Below, in pieces: positions 37,490 to 47,074 of a stretch of DNA of 64,000 nucleotides. Position 1 is the first letter of the stretch; every line of letters starts with the position of its first letter. Source of the DNA: Cardinalis cardinalis (Eukaryota; Chordata; Aves; Passeriformes; Cardinalidae). Under the pieces are notes generated by a model that saw nothing but the letters and a program-made list of their open reading frames with translations, was not told the DNA's origin and did no database searches. The stretch covers positions 8,365,500-8,429,499 of the forward strand of contig JACDOX010000007.1 in the NCBI GenBank assembly GCA_014549065.1. The letters run 5' to 3'. The position numbers and the translations under genes are program-made.

Positions 37490-40380
37490 TCGTCACTATT
37501 TTCCTTGGTTTGGCTTGTGACTGTTTCCTTGTTTTTGCTCTGCATAAATGAGTCTGGCTCTGTCTTTTTAATAACTGCCACTTTGGATAGAACAGCTTTA
37601 TGGAAGTCATTTTAACTAACACATTTATGGAGAAATTAATACATTTTCATTTTTTTACAGATCGTTTGCCAATTATGGCATTTTTTAAGCAATTGTCTGC
37701 TTCCCTTCTATGAAGTCAGAAGCCCTGACATCACAAAATTCTTAATTCTGCAGATATTCGGAGATACTGGAAGCATCACAGAATCACAAGAAAGGTTCCA
37801 CTAAGAAAAATAATGGATGCTNGCTCTTCTCTATATAGGTTCCTTGGCTGTCCCACTCTTAGCAGCTACTTGACTTGCCATATATATTTAGATATAGTAT
37901 TCAAGTAAGTCGCTTCAGTTAATATTAAAACACTGTAGAAAANTAAGGAGGAGGATTCAGCCTTGGGAAAAAAAAATTGTAACAGAATCTAAGAAAAACA
38001 ATTAGCCATAGAACAAATATGTGCAACATAAACCTTCATGACTTACAAATATATATTCAATTATAGTTTTAAAAGAAAAAGAAAGCAAGCACTGAAAAAC
38101 AGCTTTCATGGGCAGGAGGACAGACACAAAAAGAAGAGAAAGAAAAAGCAATCATCTTTTTGAATTTTCAAAGAGCTTCATTTTTTTNATATTTTTTCTT
38201 TCATTAAAATAACTGAATTTGGAAAAGCTCTAGTCAGACATTATTTTTTGTCAGCTAGAGGGCCTACTTCTCCACAACTGTGATTCTTTTTTTTGCTAAC
38301 ATCAAAGGGTCTTCATTTTTACCAAAACACATGATCTACAGTGTTATGCTCTGCCCTCATNATTTCCTGTATTTTTAAAAATATTTTTAAATTATGTCAA
38401 GGTCAGAAAAAAGAATCCTCATCTTTCTTCCAATTATTTGTATACAAAATTTCTTTTTCAGCAAGGTTTTTCAGACCCAACTGGAAAGTTTAAAGAAAGG
38501 ACATGTGAGACTTCAGAGATAATGTGCTGTTTTACGCTTGGATTATGCTCATGCAGTCTGGAGCCGCACATATGCTTAACTCATGTCCTGTAAAGTGCTC
38601 ACGGTAAAAAAAAAAAAAATCATACATATTTGTTTTATTATAACTAATGGCAAAAGTCAAGATATGTAATCATTGATTCCAAATGTAGTGGCTACTGCCT
38701 AAAGTACAAATCCAGCATCACCAATGAAATCCNCTTTATAAAAGGCAGGTGAGATATAGCTGCATTTTCATTCTTTCTTATGAAGACATTGAAAACTGTT
38801 TTTCAGATATCCTGCCTGTATAACAAACTACTTTTGATCAGATTACCTTTGACAGTAAGTTTTTTCATCATCTCTCACCACTTAATATTTAGAATGTTTA
38901 GTCTGGAATTAGAACTAGACACAAAAGGCAAAAAATTTTGGTTTTGTGTCTGACTCAAAAAAAAAAAAATGAAAAAAGCAGGGTCTCAAATGGATAGAGG
39001 AAGTTTTAGAGAAGCTGGAGATGTTCCTGAAGAAGATTGTCAGCAAAGGAAATGAATGGATTTTTGAGACACAAATACAGGAACATCATAAGGAATAAAA
39101 TGTAAAATATTATAAAGATAAAAAGGTGGTAGTGATCTCATTTTCATCTAGATATAGGCTTAGTACACTGAAAAATACTCTGATGAAAACACTAAAAGAG
39201 AGTTCCATTGAGCAATGTGCGTCACACAATAATCAGAGCCTAGGAATATTCTTGCAGTGCCAAATGCTGCAGTTAATGAGCATCTGACTCCTCCTTGCAA
39301 GGCATCCCTGCTGAACCTCTCAAACATAANCTCTCCAAATAATGTTTCTACTACATTAAAAGAGGTGATTGTTTCTTTATAAGAGCCATAAACTCTGCTT
39401 TGTTTTGCTAAAAATGTGCAAATTGTCACCCACAAAACAATATTCAATCACTCTGAGGCACCTTCAGACATCAGCACTGCTGCTGCAAAGGGTCCAGCAG
39501 CTCTCNGTGTGATGTGATGCATCCTACGGCTCAGCCGGCTTCACCTGCCCTGCCTCTCTGCCTGAGGGCTCTCAGAGCCTCTTGCAATTTTCCCCTCATG
39601 GAATTTGGATGAAGCAGTGGCTGTTTCCCTGCCCAGTGTGTTTGTGTGCATTGAGGATTTGATATGTCCACTGCAACCATCTCTCAGGATACCAGCATTG
39701 CATATGGCCGTTGTTTCTCATTACAAATGACCAACATCTATTTCTGGGAAGTGGTGGCACTAAATGCAAGTGAGATTTAGCTTTTTATTTCACACTGTGC
39801 CACCTGGTACATCTAGATGCTCCAAATCTTTGGCATAAATTTTCTCACAGTACAAGCAAGCTTCATTCATTCTCTACTGAAGAGATTATTACTGTGAAGT
39901 CTTATGTCTCAGCACTGATGTATTGTATTTTGAGAGTTGAACATATATGACTATGTAGTCTTTTTGGTATGTTTCTACTTATGACATCAATCTTCATAAA
40001 CTCATTAGATCTGAGATAAAGCCCATATCTTTGATATTTTACTATAGATATTCTGAATTTTTTTGCAAGAACCTGCAAGAAAAATTCCATCAATATCTGA
40101 CAGATAGGATAGACACATACACATAGAATACAGTCTTCTTTTTCTTTTTTTACTGAAAATGTAAGACTGGGAACTTAGTTTTGTTTTGTTTTTTTTAATA
40201 CAATGCTCAGGCTTTCATATTTGCTCAGAAAAACGTCACTCTGATTTCCCACACTTGACATCACATATTTATGCAAGTTCTGTAGTTCTGTGGCATCTGT
40301 TGAACTTCAGCCATCTGTACTCATGTTCTAGCCTTAGGCATCCATAACCTAGCAATATTTAACACATCTCTTTCCATATA
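37490..40380. other. Unassigned AT-rich noncoding sequence
   Basis: Nearly 2.9 kb with no recognised gene or repeat. It contains homopolymer runs (14 A at 38606-38619 and a shorter A run near 38957). A somewhat GC-richer patch lies around 39470-39660 with no frame or repeat attached. Confidence 0.5.
38606..38619 (+). repeat. A14 homopolymer
   Basis: Uninterrupted run of 14 A. No retroelement body is recognisable upstream. Confidence 0.8.
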
Positions 40381-40385
40381 GAATT

Positions 40386-40497
40386 CATTTGGCATCTTCT
40401 AAATTGCTGTTTCGAGCAAAGGTCTAGTAGAACCAANAATCTAGTAGAGTCCTATTATACCTTTGCTCGAAACAGCAACTCAGAAGATGCCAAATAG
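40386..40497. other. Long near-perfect hairpin (38-bp arms)
   Basis: The left arm 40386-40423 ('catttggcatcttctaaatt' onward) and the right arm 40459-40497 ('acctttgctcgaaacagcaa' onward) are reverse complements with only a few mismatches, around a 35-base loop. The loop carries 'tctagtag' twice. The size and shape suit a microRNA-precursor-like hairpin or a small palindromic (MITE-type) element. No neighbouring gene informs the choice, and I do not recognise a known microRNA seed. Confidence 0.85.
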
Positions 40498-40499
40498 AG

Positions 40500-41515
40500 G
40501 AAAGTCTGTTAAAGTTTTTTCTTTCAGATTATTTGTGTGTAAACTCTATTTCAAATACTGACATATTCCACTTTTCATCTAGCTTGCTAGTACACAGATA
40601 AAATCGTGTGTGCTCTCTCTATGAAAAACCTAAATCAGCACATAGATATGAAGCTACTTCTGACCTGCTCTGAAACCACTGTCATAGTGGTCAAATCAAG
40701 GCAATCAATTGCTACACTGTCAAATGAATTGACACTAAATGTTGTGGGGTTTGAAGACTCTGGGAGAGAGTGGGTCNTCACTTCATGGCATGATGCATGT
40801 CAAATGGCCACGAGGAAGCAACATGGGAGTTTAGAGTGCCTTAAATCTAAATATCCTATGGCAATAATCAATGCCTATCTTTAGGCCAGATTTTTGATCT
40901 AATATTTCATTAGGTGGCATGATGTTTTCTCATCTATTCTCTCTAGCACAGCACATAAGTATGTCATACCACATATCTAGTTCATAGCTTTTCTTACAAA
41001 TATTATGTGGAAGAGTGAACCTTATACCAGTTTTTTCAGTATTTTTAAGTATATCATTGCAAGGAATTCACNTGTTTTATGTTAATTTATACATGTTAGG
41101 CTTTAAATTTAAAATTCTGCTAATGCAAAAAATTGTCTGTCCTTGTTTTTTAATCTTCTGGTGAAGTGTCTAATGAAGAACAAGCCCTCAAAGTGGTCTT
41201 TTGTATAACTCTTGTCACAAGAGAACAAAAAATCTCAGCAGCTCTGTGATAATTCAGATCCCTACCCTTTGAGTTCTTGTTTTCTTGTACCATCACCAAG
41301 TAATCTATGGTTCTTTTGAATCTGTGTCTTCCACAGCAGGATCTTCATTTCTGTGTAGCCAATATGCAAATAAGCACTTTCTTGTGTTTATTCCNCTCTC
41401 AATACTTCTTTATTTTTCTTTTTTTTTTTTCTCAAAAGTGTTCCACTGGAAAATAAACATAATGATCCTCATAGAATGGTTATGATTACTGGTAAAAAGT
41501 TCTTTAGCAAGAGCC
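40500..41515. other. Unassigned noncoding sequence
   Basis: No recognised gene or family. A T12 run lies at 41419-41430 in a T-rich stretch. Confidence 0.5.
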
Positions 41516-41516
41516 T

Positions 41517-41735
41517 TTTATTGTCATTTGTTTGTTTTCCTTCAAAGAACATAATCATCTCTGAGCTGACAGAACTTTCAGAAAGATAGTCTACCATATT
41601 TAAACTATCACCACTACCTTTGGTCCCCAGAAAAACTGCTCACATTAAACATTAATTTCTCTGGATGAATTTAAGGGAGGGAGGCAATCTTGAGTCCATT
41701 GAGTGTTCTGGACAAGACAGACATGTTCTTTATGT
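41517..41735 (+). repeat. Dispersed direct repeat, copy B
   Basis: Second copy of the ~215-base repeat seen at 34522-34744, in the same orientation. It starts at 'ttgtcatttgtttgttttcc' and ends near 'acatgttcttta'. Differences are scattered substitutions and single-base indels, so both copies have been diverging for some time. Sequence outside the repeat differs from that around copy A. Confidence 0.85.
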
Positions 41736-41932
41736 CAGTCATCACAGGTATAGTTAGCACAGAAACAAAGAATCTTGCATGATTATGTTCAAAGATTTTT
41801 TTCTTTTTTCAGGAATTGGCTGACAGCAGTCTAGGATGGGTATGGGGNTCCTGCTTGTAGAAACTCCAAATCAGTGTAATTTGAACATAGTTTCCAGCCA
41901 GGACATTCACTAAAACAGAGTTGTATGAAATA

Positions 41933-42285
41933 CATAGAATGTCTTAGGTTGGAAGGGACCCTAATGATCATTTAGTTCCAACNCTCCTTCCATGAGCAGC
42001 GACACCTTACATTAGACCAGGTCNCTCAGAGCCCCATCCAGTCTGGCCNTGAACACCTCCAGGGANGAGACATCCACAGCTTCTCTGGGCAACCTGTTCC
42101 AGTGCCTTATCACCCTTCATCAAANAATTGATTTCTGATATCTAATATAAACCTCTTCTCTTTCAGTTTGAAACCATTCCCCCTTGTCCTGCCTTGTAAA
42201 TACTCTTGTAAATANTCTCTTTCCATGTTTCTTGTAGACTCCCTTCAGGGATTGGAAGGCCACAATTAGATTCAGCCTGAATGTT
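41933..42285 (-). mobile_element. CR1 LINE, 3' end, minus strand
   Basis: Classic avian CR1 tail in complement: 'catagaatgtcttaggttgg', 'aagggaccctaatgatcatt', 'cagagccccatccagtctgg', 'gacatccacagcttctctgg', 'gcaacctgttccagtgcctt' and 'cccttgtcctgccttgtaaa', fading after 'gggattggaaggccacaatt'. It covers the last ~350 bases of the element. Six N fall inside ~240 bases of this copy, far above the local average. The CR1 at 44050 begins only a few hundred consensus bases further upstream on the same strand, so the two may be one insertion that was later split. Confidence 0.95.
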
Positions 42286-42289
42286 CAAG

Positions 42290-43540
42290 GGTATTCAGGA
42301 AATGAATTTAATTGCAAATAAATTATTTAGAACAGTTTCTTCATTTGTTTGAAACAGCATTCTCTGCTCCTCTTAGCCTTCAAGGAAGGTATGCCTGTTT
42401 CTTTGTAGAGACATTTGGACATTTTCTTTCAGCCTAGTCTAACTGATGTTTGCATATGATTCCATGACCTCTAGCAACATTTCCAAGTGTAGTAATGTCA
42501 TCTAGGCAATTCTGGAGTCCAGCCTGCCTCTTGAGAATCAAAAGTACTGTTTGNAAATATGTACATACACAGCATTTTTTTACATTTATTGGATTATTTA
42601 TTCTACAAGGTCTTTGTTTTCACACAAAACCCTTTAGAAATCCATGATCTTTGGAGAGAAATAAATTCAGGCATACTGTCTCTACAGGACAGATATAGCA
42701 AATAAAGAGACACTATCACATAATGCTTCAATAGCCTGATTTGGTGGGCACATGTGGGATTTTGGGAGAATGCTTTGGGGCATTTTTCACCAGTGGAACA
42801 AAATCATTAACTGCNCATGACTACAACTATTCATGGTTAAAACCGAACACATTCTCCTGGCCACATCACATATTTTAGATTGGGATCCATGATAATGGCA
42901 GAAGATAATGTCTATTCTTTCCCCAAAGGTTGCATTTCTCTTGTAGGATCATAATAATTTTCAGGTTTTGTATAGATTTTCATCAACAGCATAGTCTTCC
43001 TTGTATTTTAACAGTTTCTTAATCCTAGAGCTTTACAAATGCCAAATCACTGCCAATTTCCTCAGCCTCTGCTCTAAACTCCAAACTTTTCTAAATCCAA
43101 TCAAGTTGCAACTGTGACAATAGGTCTGATTCAAGNAGTAAGTACTCCCTAATGGCTGGTGTTCCTGTTATCATGTCGTATGCCTTGTTCTATGACCATG
43201 CTTGCATGGGAGAATCACCTTCCTTGCAACAGCTTCTCAGACCAGGTCTGAGTTCACAAAGCTTAAAGCATTCAGCTAGGGTGAGTCCTTTAGATGAGGG
43301 AGGAGGGAAAAAAATGAACATCAATGAAACAATATTGAACACCTGCAAAGAGTGAGCACAGACTACATCCTGGTTTCTGCTCGAAGACANTGTAAAAGCA
43401 GCAACACTCGCTCCTCAAAAAACTCTGTTGCAAAGTACCAGTCTGTTGTTTTCCAACACTGACCCAAGTGCTATAACAGATTGTAGGCACAGTTGGAGGT
43501 GCACAAGCANTACTGATGTGGGAGGCAAAAGGGTTTCTTC
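42290..43540. other. Unassigned sequence between two CR1 pieces
   Basis: About 1.25 kb of ordinary AT-rich sequence with no recognised element, lying between minus-strand CR1 parts at 41933-42285 and 44050-44830. Together with the GC-rich block that follows, it may be an insertion into one CR1. Confidence 0.45.
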
Positions 43541-43618
43541 TGTAATACCAGTTGCCTCTATCCCATGGAAGGGAGCACCAGCCCGTGGCAACCCGAAGGC
43601 TGCGGAGGGCGGGGAGCA

Positions 43619-43822
43619 GCACCCCAGCATGGCCCCAGGCCCAGGATCAGCACCCCAGCATGGCCCCAGGCCTGGGCATAGCACCCCAGCACGGCCCCAG
43701 GCCAGGGAGCACCATCTCAGCATGGCCCCAGGCCCGGGAGCTGCAGCCCCAGCCCCGGGAGCACCATCCCCGCATAGCCCGAGGCTTGGGNGCACCATCC
43801 CAGCATGGTCCCAGGCCCGGGC
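43619..43822 (+). repeat. 31-bp GC-rich minisatellite
   Basis: Units beginning 'gcaccccagcatggccccag' recur at 43619, 43650 and 43681 with a period of exactly 31. Variants starting 'gcaccatc' follow at 43709, 43761 and 43792, plus one shortened unit near 43739. All contain a 'ccccaggcc(c/t)ggg'-like core. The array is short and degenerate. It is responsible for the longest open frames in the window (241 codons, 43552-44277), which are repeat artefacts. Confidence 0.93.
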
Positions 43823-43980
43823 AGGCCGGGGGACCCCAGGCCCGGCACGGCCCCGCTCCCGGCCGGCAGCACAACCGAGCGGCGCCCTCTACTGCCCAGC
43901 GCCGAGACTGCAGCGCCGCCGCGGCCGCGGCTCGGTCTGAACCGTGGCCCGCGGCGTGGGCATGGGCCCGGCTTTCCTTA
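43800..43980. promoter_or_regulatory. CpG-rich block, possible CpG island
   Basis: About two dozen CpG dinucleotides fall in ~180 bases ('ccgccgcggccgcggctcgg' is the densest part), whereas CpG is rare elsewhere in the window. CpG islands usually mark promoters or orphan regulatory islands. There is no TATA box or recognisable first exon, and the block is joined to the minisatellite, so it may instead be a GC-rich repeat that escaped CpG decay. 'tttccttacag' at the right edge resembles a splice acceptor, but a CR1 fragment follows. Confidence 0.5.
43881..43897 (-). promoter_or_regulatory. CTCF-like motif
   Basis: 'ggcgccctctactgccc' resembles the reverse complement of the vertebrate CTCF core (GCGCCCCCT-N-GTGG type) with one or two departures at the 3' side. 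It lies within the CpG-rich block. This is a pattern call only. Confidence 0.35.
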
Positions 43981-44049
43981 CAGCCCTACTCGTCTTACTT
44001 GTGTTTTTCTCCAAGTAGTCAGGTTTTCTTGGGCATGAGAAAAGATATT

Positions 44050-44830
44050 CCTTTGGCAGATTTGGCATTGCTGGCCATGCTTCTTTTGATGAAGCCCANG
44101 GTATGGTTTTGGGCAGGNTTTGTAGAGCTGCTCATCTACCAGCAGCTGCCCAAGTCCATCTCCTCAGGGCTGCTGTCAATCCATTCTCTGCNCTGCTTCC
44201 ATTTGTGCTTGAGATTGCCCCAACCCAGGTGCAGNACCTTGCACTTGGCCTGCTTGAACTTCATGAGGTTCGCCTGACTCACCTCTCAAGCCTGCCGAGG
44301 TCCTTCTGGATGGCATCCCTTCCCTTCAGCATGTCAATGGCACCCCACAGCCAGGTGCTGTCAGAAACTTGCTGAGATTGCCTTCACTCCCCCTGTCCTT
44401 GTCACCAACAAAAATGTGAAAAAGCACTAGTCTCAATACCAATCCTTGGGGACACAAGTCACTTGTCACTGGACTCTCCTTGGACATTGAGTTATTGACT
44501 GCAACCCTTTGAGTACAATAATCCAGACAATTCTTTGTTCACTGAGTGGCCTATCCATCAAATCCATGTCTGTCCAGTTTAGAAACAAGAATTTAATCCA
44601 AGACAGTGTCAAGGTCTTTGCACATGTCCACATAGATCATGTTGGATGCTCTTCCTTTCTTAACCAGCGTTCTAATTCCATCATAAAAGGTCNCCAGACT
44701 TCTCAGTCACAATGCCCTTGGTGAAGCCATGTTGACTGCCACCATTCATCTCCTTATTTAACATGTGCCTTGGCATAATTTTCAGGAGAACGTGCTCTGT
44801 GACCTTGCTGAGCACAGAGGTAAGACTGAC
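44050..44830 (-). mobile_element. CR1 LINE, RT C-terminal half (inverted relative to 45300-45523)
   Basis: The plus strand is the complement of CR1 ORF2 in order: 'gctggccatgcttcttttga', 'tgcaggaccttgcacttggc' in near-identical form, 'cttcatgaggttcgcctgac', 'tctggatggcatcccttccc', 'ccttggggacacaagtcact', 'atccatcaaatccatgtctg', 'gtgaagccatgttgactgcc' and 'gagcacagaggtaagactga'. The right edge is the V-S-L-T-S region of the RT. The copy lacks the CR1 3' terminus at its left edge, which is unusual for a LINE and implies later breakage. No intact frame remains. Confidence 0.93.
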
Positions 44831-45065
44831 TTTTTAAAATATTACACCAGATCTAGTTTTTGTTCTAGACACTATATCATACAGTAAAAGGAAACCATCA
44901 ATGCTTTATGACAGGAAGGATGATTNTGTCAGTGCTGGATGCCTCAGTTTTTGAAGGGAGGACGTACAGGTGGAATGGTAGACAAGCTATATTTAGCCAT
45001 CAACAAAAGAGCCATGTACAATAGAAGCTGGGATTTTTGTGTGTTTTATTTATTTATTTATTGTT
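44831..45065 (+). repeat. Inverted repeat, left arm
   Basis: About 235 bases starting right at the CR1 breakpoint and ending in a (TTTA)n stretch. The reverse complement recurs at 45524-45759 with high identity ('acagtaaaaggaaaccatca', 'atgctttatgacaggaagga'). The family is unknown to me. The arm carries no coding sequence. Confidence 0.9.
45046..45063 (+). repeat. (TTTA)n tract
   Basis: Short 'ttatttatttatttattg' microsatellite at the inner end of the left arm, mirrored as 'ataaataaataaaa' at the inner end of the right arm. Confidence 0.8.
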
Positions 45066-45299
45066 AACAAATTAGCATTTAAAATTCTAATCATAAGTCT
45101 TGTTTAATACATGTCTTTTCTCCTCTTTAAATTCATTCTTGTGCAAAAAAAAGAATAATTAAGATATTGGAAAAATTAAGACTATTATGCCTTTAGAGAT
45201 TTTAAATCAAANTAATATGGTTTGTGAAATAATTATTGTAGAACCAAAATCTCAAGACTGGGCCTCAGAAATTTCTTCTGTAATANTGAGAGATACTTT

Positions 45300-45523
45300 A
45301 GGAAAAAGGGGTTCAAGATCATTTAAGGAACCTGAAGGTGCACAAGTCCATGGGATCTGATGAGCTATATTGGTGGGCCCTGAGGGAACGGGTGGATAAA
45401 GACTTTAAGTCACCATCCATCATACTTGAAAAGTTGTGTCAGTCTGGTGAAGATGTTTCTGACTAAAGAAAGGGAAACATAACAGCCATTTTTAAAAAGG
45501 GAAGTAAAGAAGTCCAGGGGAAC
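45300..45523 (+). mobile_element. CR1 LINE, RT N-terminal piece, plus strand
   Basis: 'ggtgcacaagtccatgggat', 'ctgatgagctatattgg', 'atccatcatacttgaaaagt', 'gtcagtctggtgaagatgtt' and 'gggaaacataacagccattt' followed by 'ttaaaaagggaagtaaagaa' are plus-strand CR1 ORF2 just before the N-Y-R-P-V-S-L motif. The piece ends at 'ccaggggaacaac', only about ten consensus bases short of where the minus-strand fragment at 44830 begins. The two are therefore the halves of one element, now in opposite orientation. Confidence 0.92.
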
Positions 45524-45759
45524 AACATAAATAAATAAAACACACACAAAAACCTCAGCTTGTATTGTATGTGGATCTCTTATAGATGGCTAAACATATC
45601 TCATCTACCATTCCCCCTGTATGTCCTTCCTTCAAAAACGGAGGCNTCCAGCACTNACAGAATCANCCTTCCTGTCATAAAGCATTGATGGTTTCCTTTT
45701 ACTGTGTGATATAGTGTCCAGAACTAGAACTAGATCTGGATGTAATATTTTTAAAAGTG
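45524..45759 (-). repeat. Inverted repeat, right arm
   Basis: Reverse-complement partner of 44831-45065, beginning with 'ataaataaataaaacacaca' directly at the CR1 breakpoint and ending near 'atatttttaaaagtga'. Several N fall in this arm (45646-45666). Its position relative to the CR1 halves suggests the arms mediated an inversion of the segment between them. Confidence 0.9.
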
Positions 45760-45764
45760 AGATC

Positions 45765-46435
45765 NTTAGATTTACACTGTGGTTTCATGTGTTTTCTCTT
45801 CTGTTTCTAATAATCCCTCACATTTTTGGCATTTATTTGTCAGATGAACTGAANATTAACCTGATGGTTTCAAAGTACTAGCACTTTAAAGCAATCATTC
45901 TGAGACTCTTCTTTGATGTTAATAATTTCAGGTCACTCACTCTGTGTACAGCTAGGCTTAGGTTTCCTTGTATAATTTACTGATCATTTATCAGTATTTT
46001 TCTTATAATTTTACCACTGTCATTCAGTATCACAAGGGCTTGTACAACTTTGTCACCTTTCTTACTCCTTGTTCTAGACCTATAGTTGCCTAGATCATGC
46101 TTTTAGCCCCTTTCCAAATTTTTTTGTCAATTTCCATTCCTCTGACTTTAGGGCTGGCAGATTTTGTGTGAGCCTCTTTTCATTTAATGATCAGGTTTTA
46201 GGGATCCAATTGCACAAATATGAATGCTGCATTCATCTTCTGCTGANGGGCACTCTGAAAAAATTCTTCATGGCCAGTGATGCTTTTCTCAGAATGAAGG
46301 CATGCCTTGCTGGCAGTAGCAAATTTTTCAACTGCAAGAATNGAATCTGGTTGTGATATTTGCCACAAAACAAGATTGGATGGGTATCTGGGTCTGTTCA
46401 AGGGCACCCACTGTGACAAGAGATCAGGCACTGTC
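45765..46435. other. Unassigned sequence, possible old CR1 debris
   Basis: About 670 bases between the inverted repeat and the LTR. Phrases such as 'cttgttctagacc' preceded by 'gtcacctttcttactc' weakly recall minus-strand ancient CR1, but I cannot align enough blocks to call it. Confidence 0.3.
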
Positions 46436-46439
46436 CTGT

Positions 46440-47068
46440 GCTGGATGCATGCTTCCAGCCAGTTCTAGCTGGCTCCAACAGACCCACCACAGGGTACAGC
46501 AGAGCCCCACAGCCAGACTGGGAAAGTGTATTTAAGAAAGGACAAAAAATCGTGGATAGGCAGATGACTGCAGATTGTGAAGACCNTGCCCTGGATATTC
46601 TTGCCAGTAGGCATGGCCTGTGGACAGCACATTCTGGAGCCAAGGAAAACCATGAAGAAAAAAGAGCAGAATTAAAAAATGATTAGGTTGCTAACTACAA
46701 CCTCTATTCCCTTTGTGCAGCTTGGAGCAGGTCTGTGGAGGGTAAGGGAATCTGGACTGAAGGTGTGAAGTTGACTCTGAGAAAGGAAATAGGAAAGAAG
46801 ATATTTCAATATTTGTGTCTTTGATTTTGTTTGCATTTTGCTACCAGAAATATTAATTTTAATTGTCAATACATGCACTTTCTCTAAGTCAAGTCTCTTT
46901 GGCCTGTGAGAGTAACTGAGAAACAATAGCCCTTCTTTACCTTGACATATGAGCTTTCTTTCTCATTCACATTCTCCTTTTTTTTCCCCTGTCCCACCCC
47001 ACTGAAGCAAAAGTGAGAGAGAGCAAATGGATGGGAGTTTTGCTGTTAGCCAAGGTTATCCCACTACA
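46440..47068 (+). mobile_element. Diverged avian ERV-type LTR (probably solo)
   Basis: The order of blocks matches an LTR type widespread in bird genomes: 'agctggctccaacagaccca', a TATA-like 'tgtatttaag' (46528-46537) followed by 'aaaggacaaaaaa', then 'gtgaagttgactctgagaaa', 'ttaattttaattgtc', 'aagtcaagtctctttggcct', 'gagagtaactgag', 'tccttttttttcccctgtcc', and an end 'gccaaggttatcccactaca'. No primer-binding site, gag or pol sequence follows, and no second copy is present, so a solo LTR is likely. The left boundary is uncertain. The exact family name is not claimed. Divergence is high. Confidence 0.62.
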
Positions 47069-47074
47069 ATTTCT

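Noticed and set aside
34522..41735. Reading the two direct repeats as LTRs of a full provirus
   Set aside because: The interior has CR1 fragments and no recognisable primer-binding site, gag or pol. Termini do not agree between copies. Kept only as a testable alternative.
43552..44277. Longest open frame in the window (241 codons, +)
   Set aside because: It runs through the 31-bp minisatellite, the CpG-rich block and antisense CR1. Competing frames are open on both strands, so it is a compositional artefact.
45765..46430. Ancient minus-strand CR1
   Set aside because: A few suggestive phrases but not enough ordered blocks to call.
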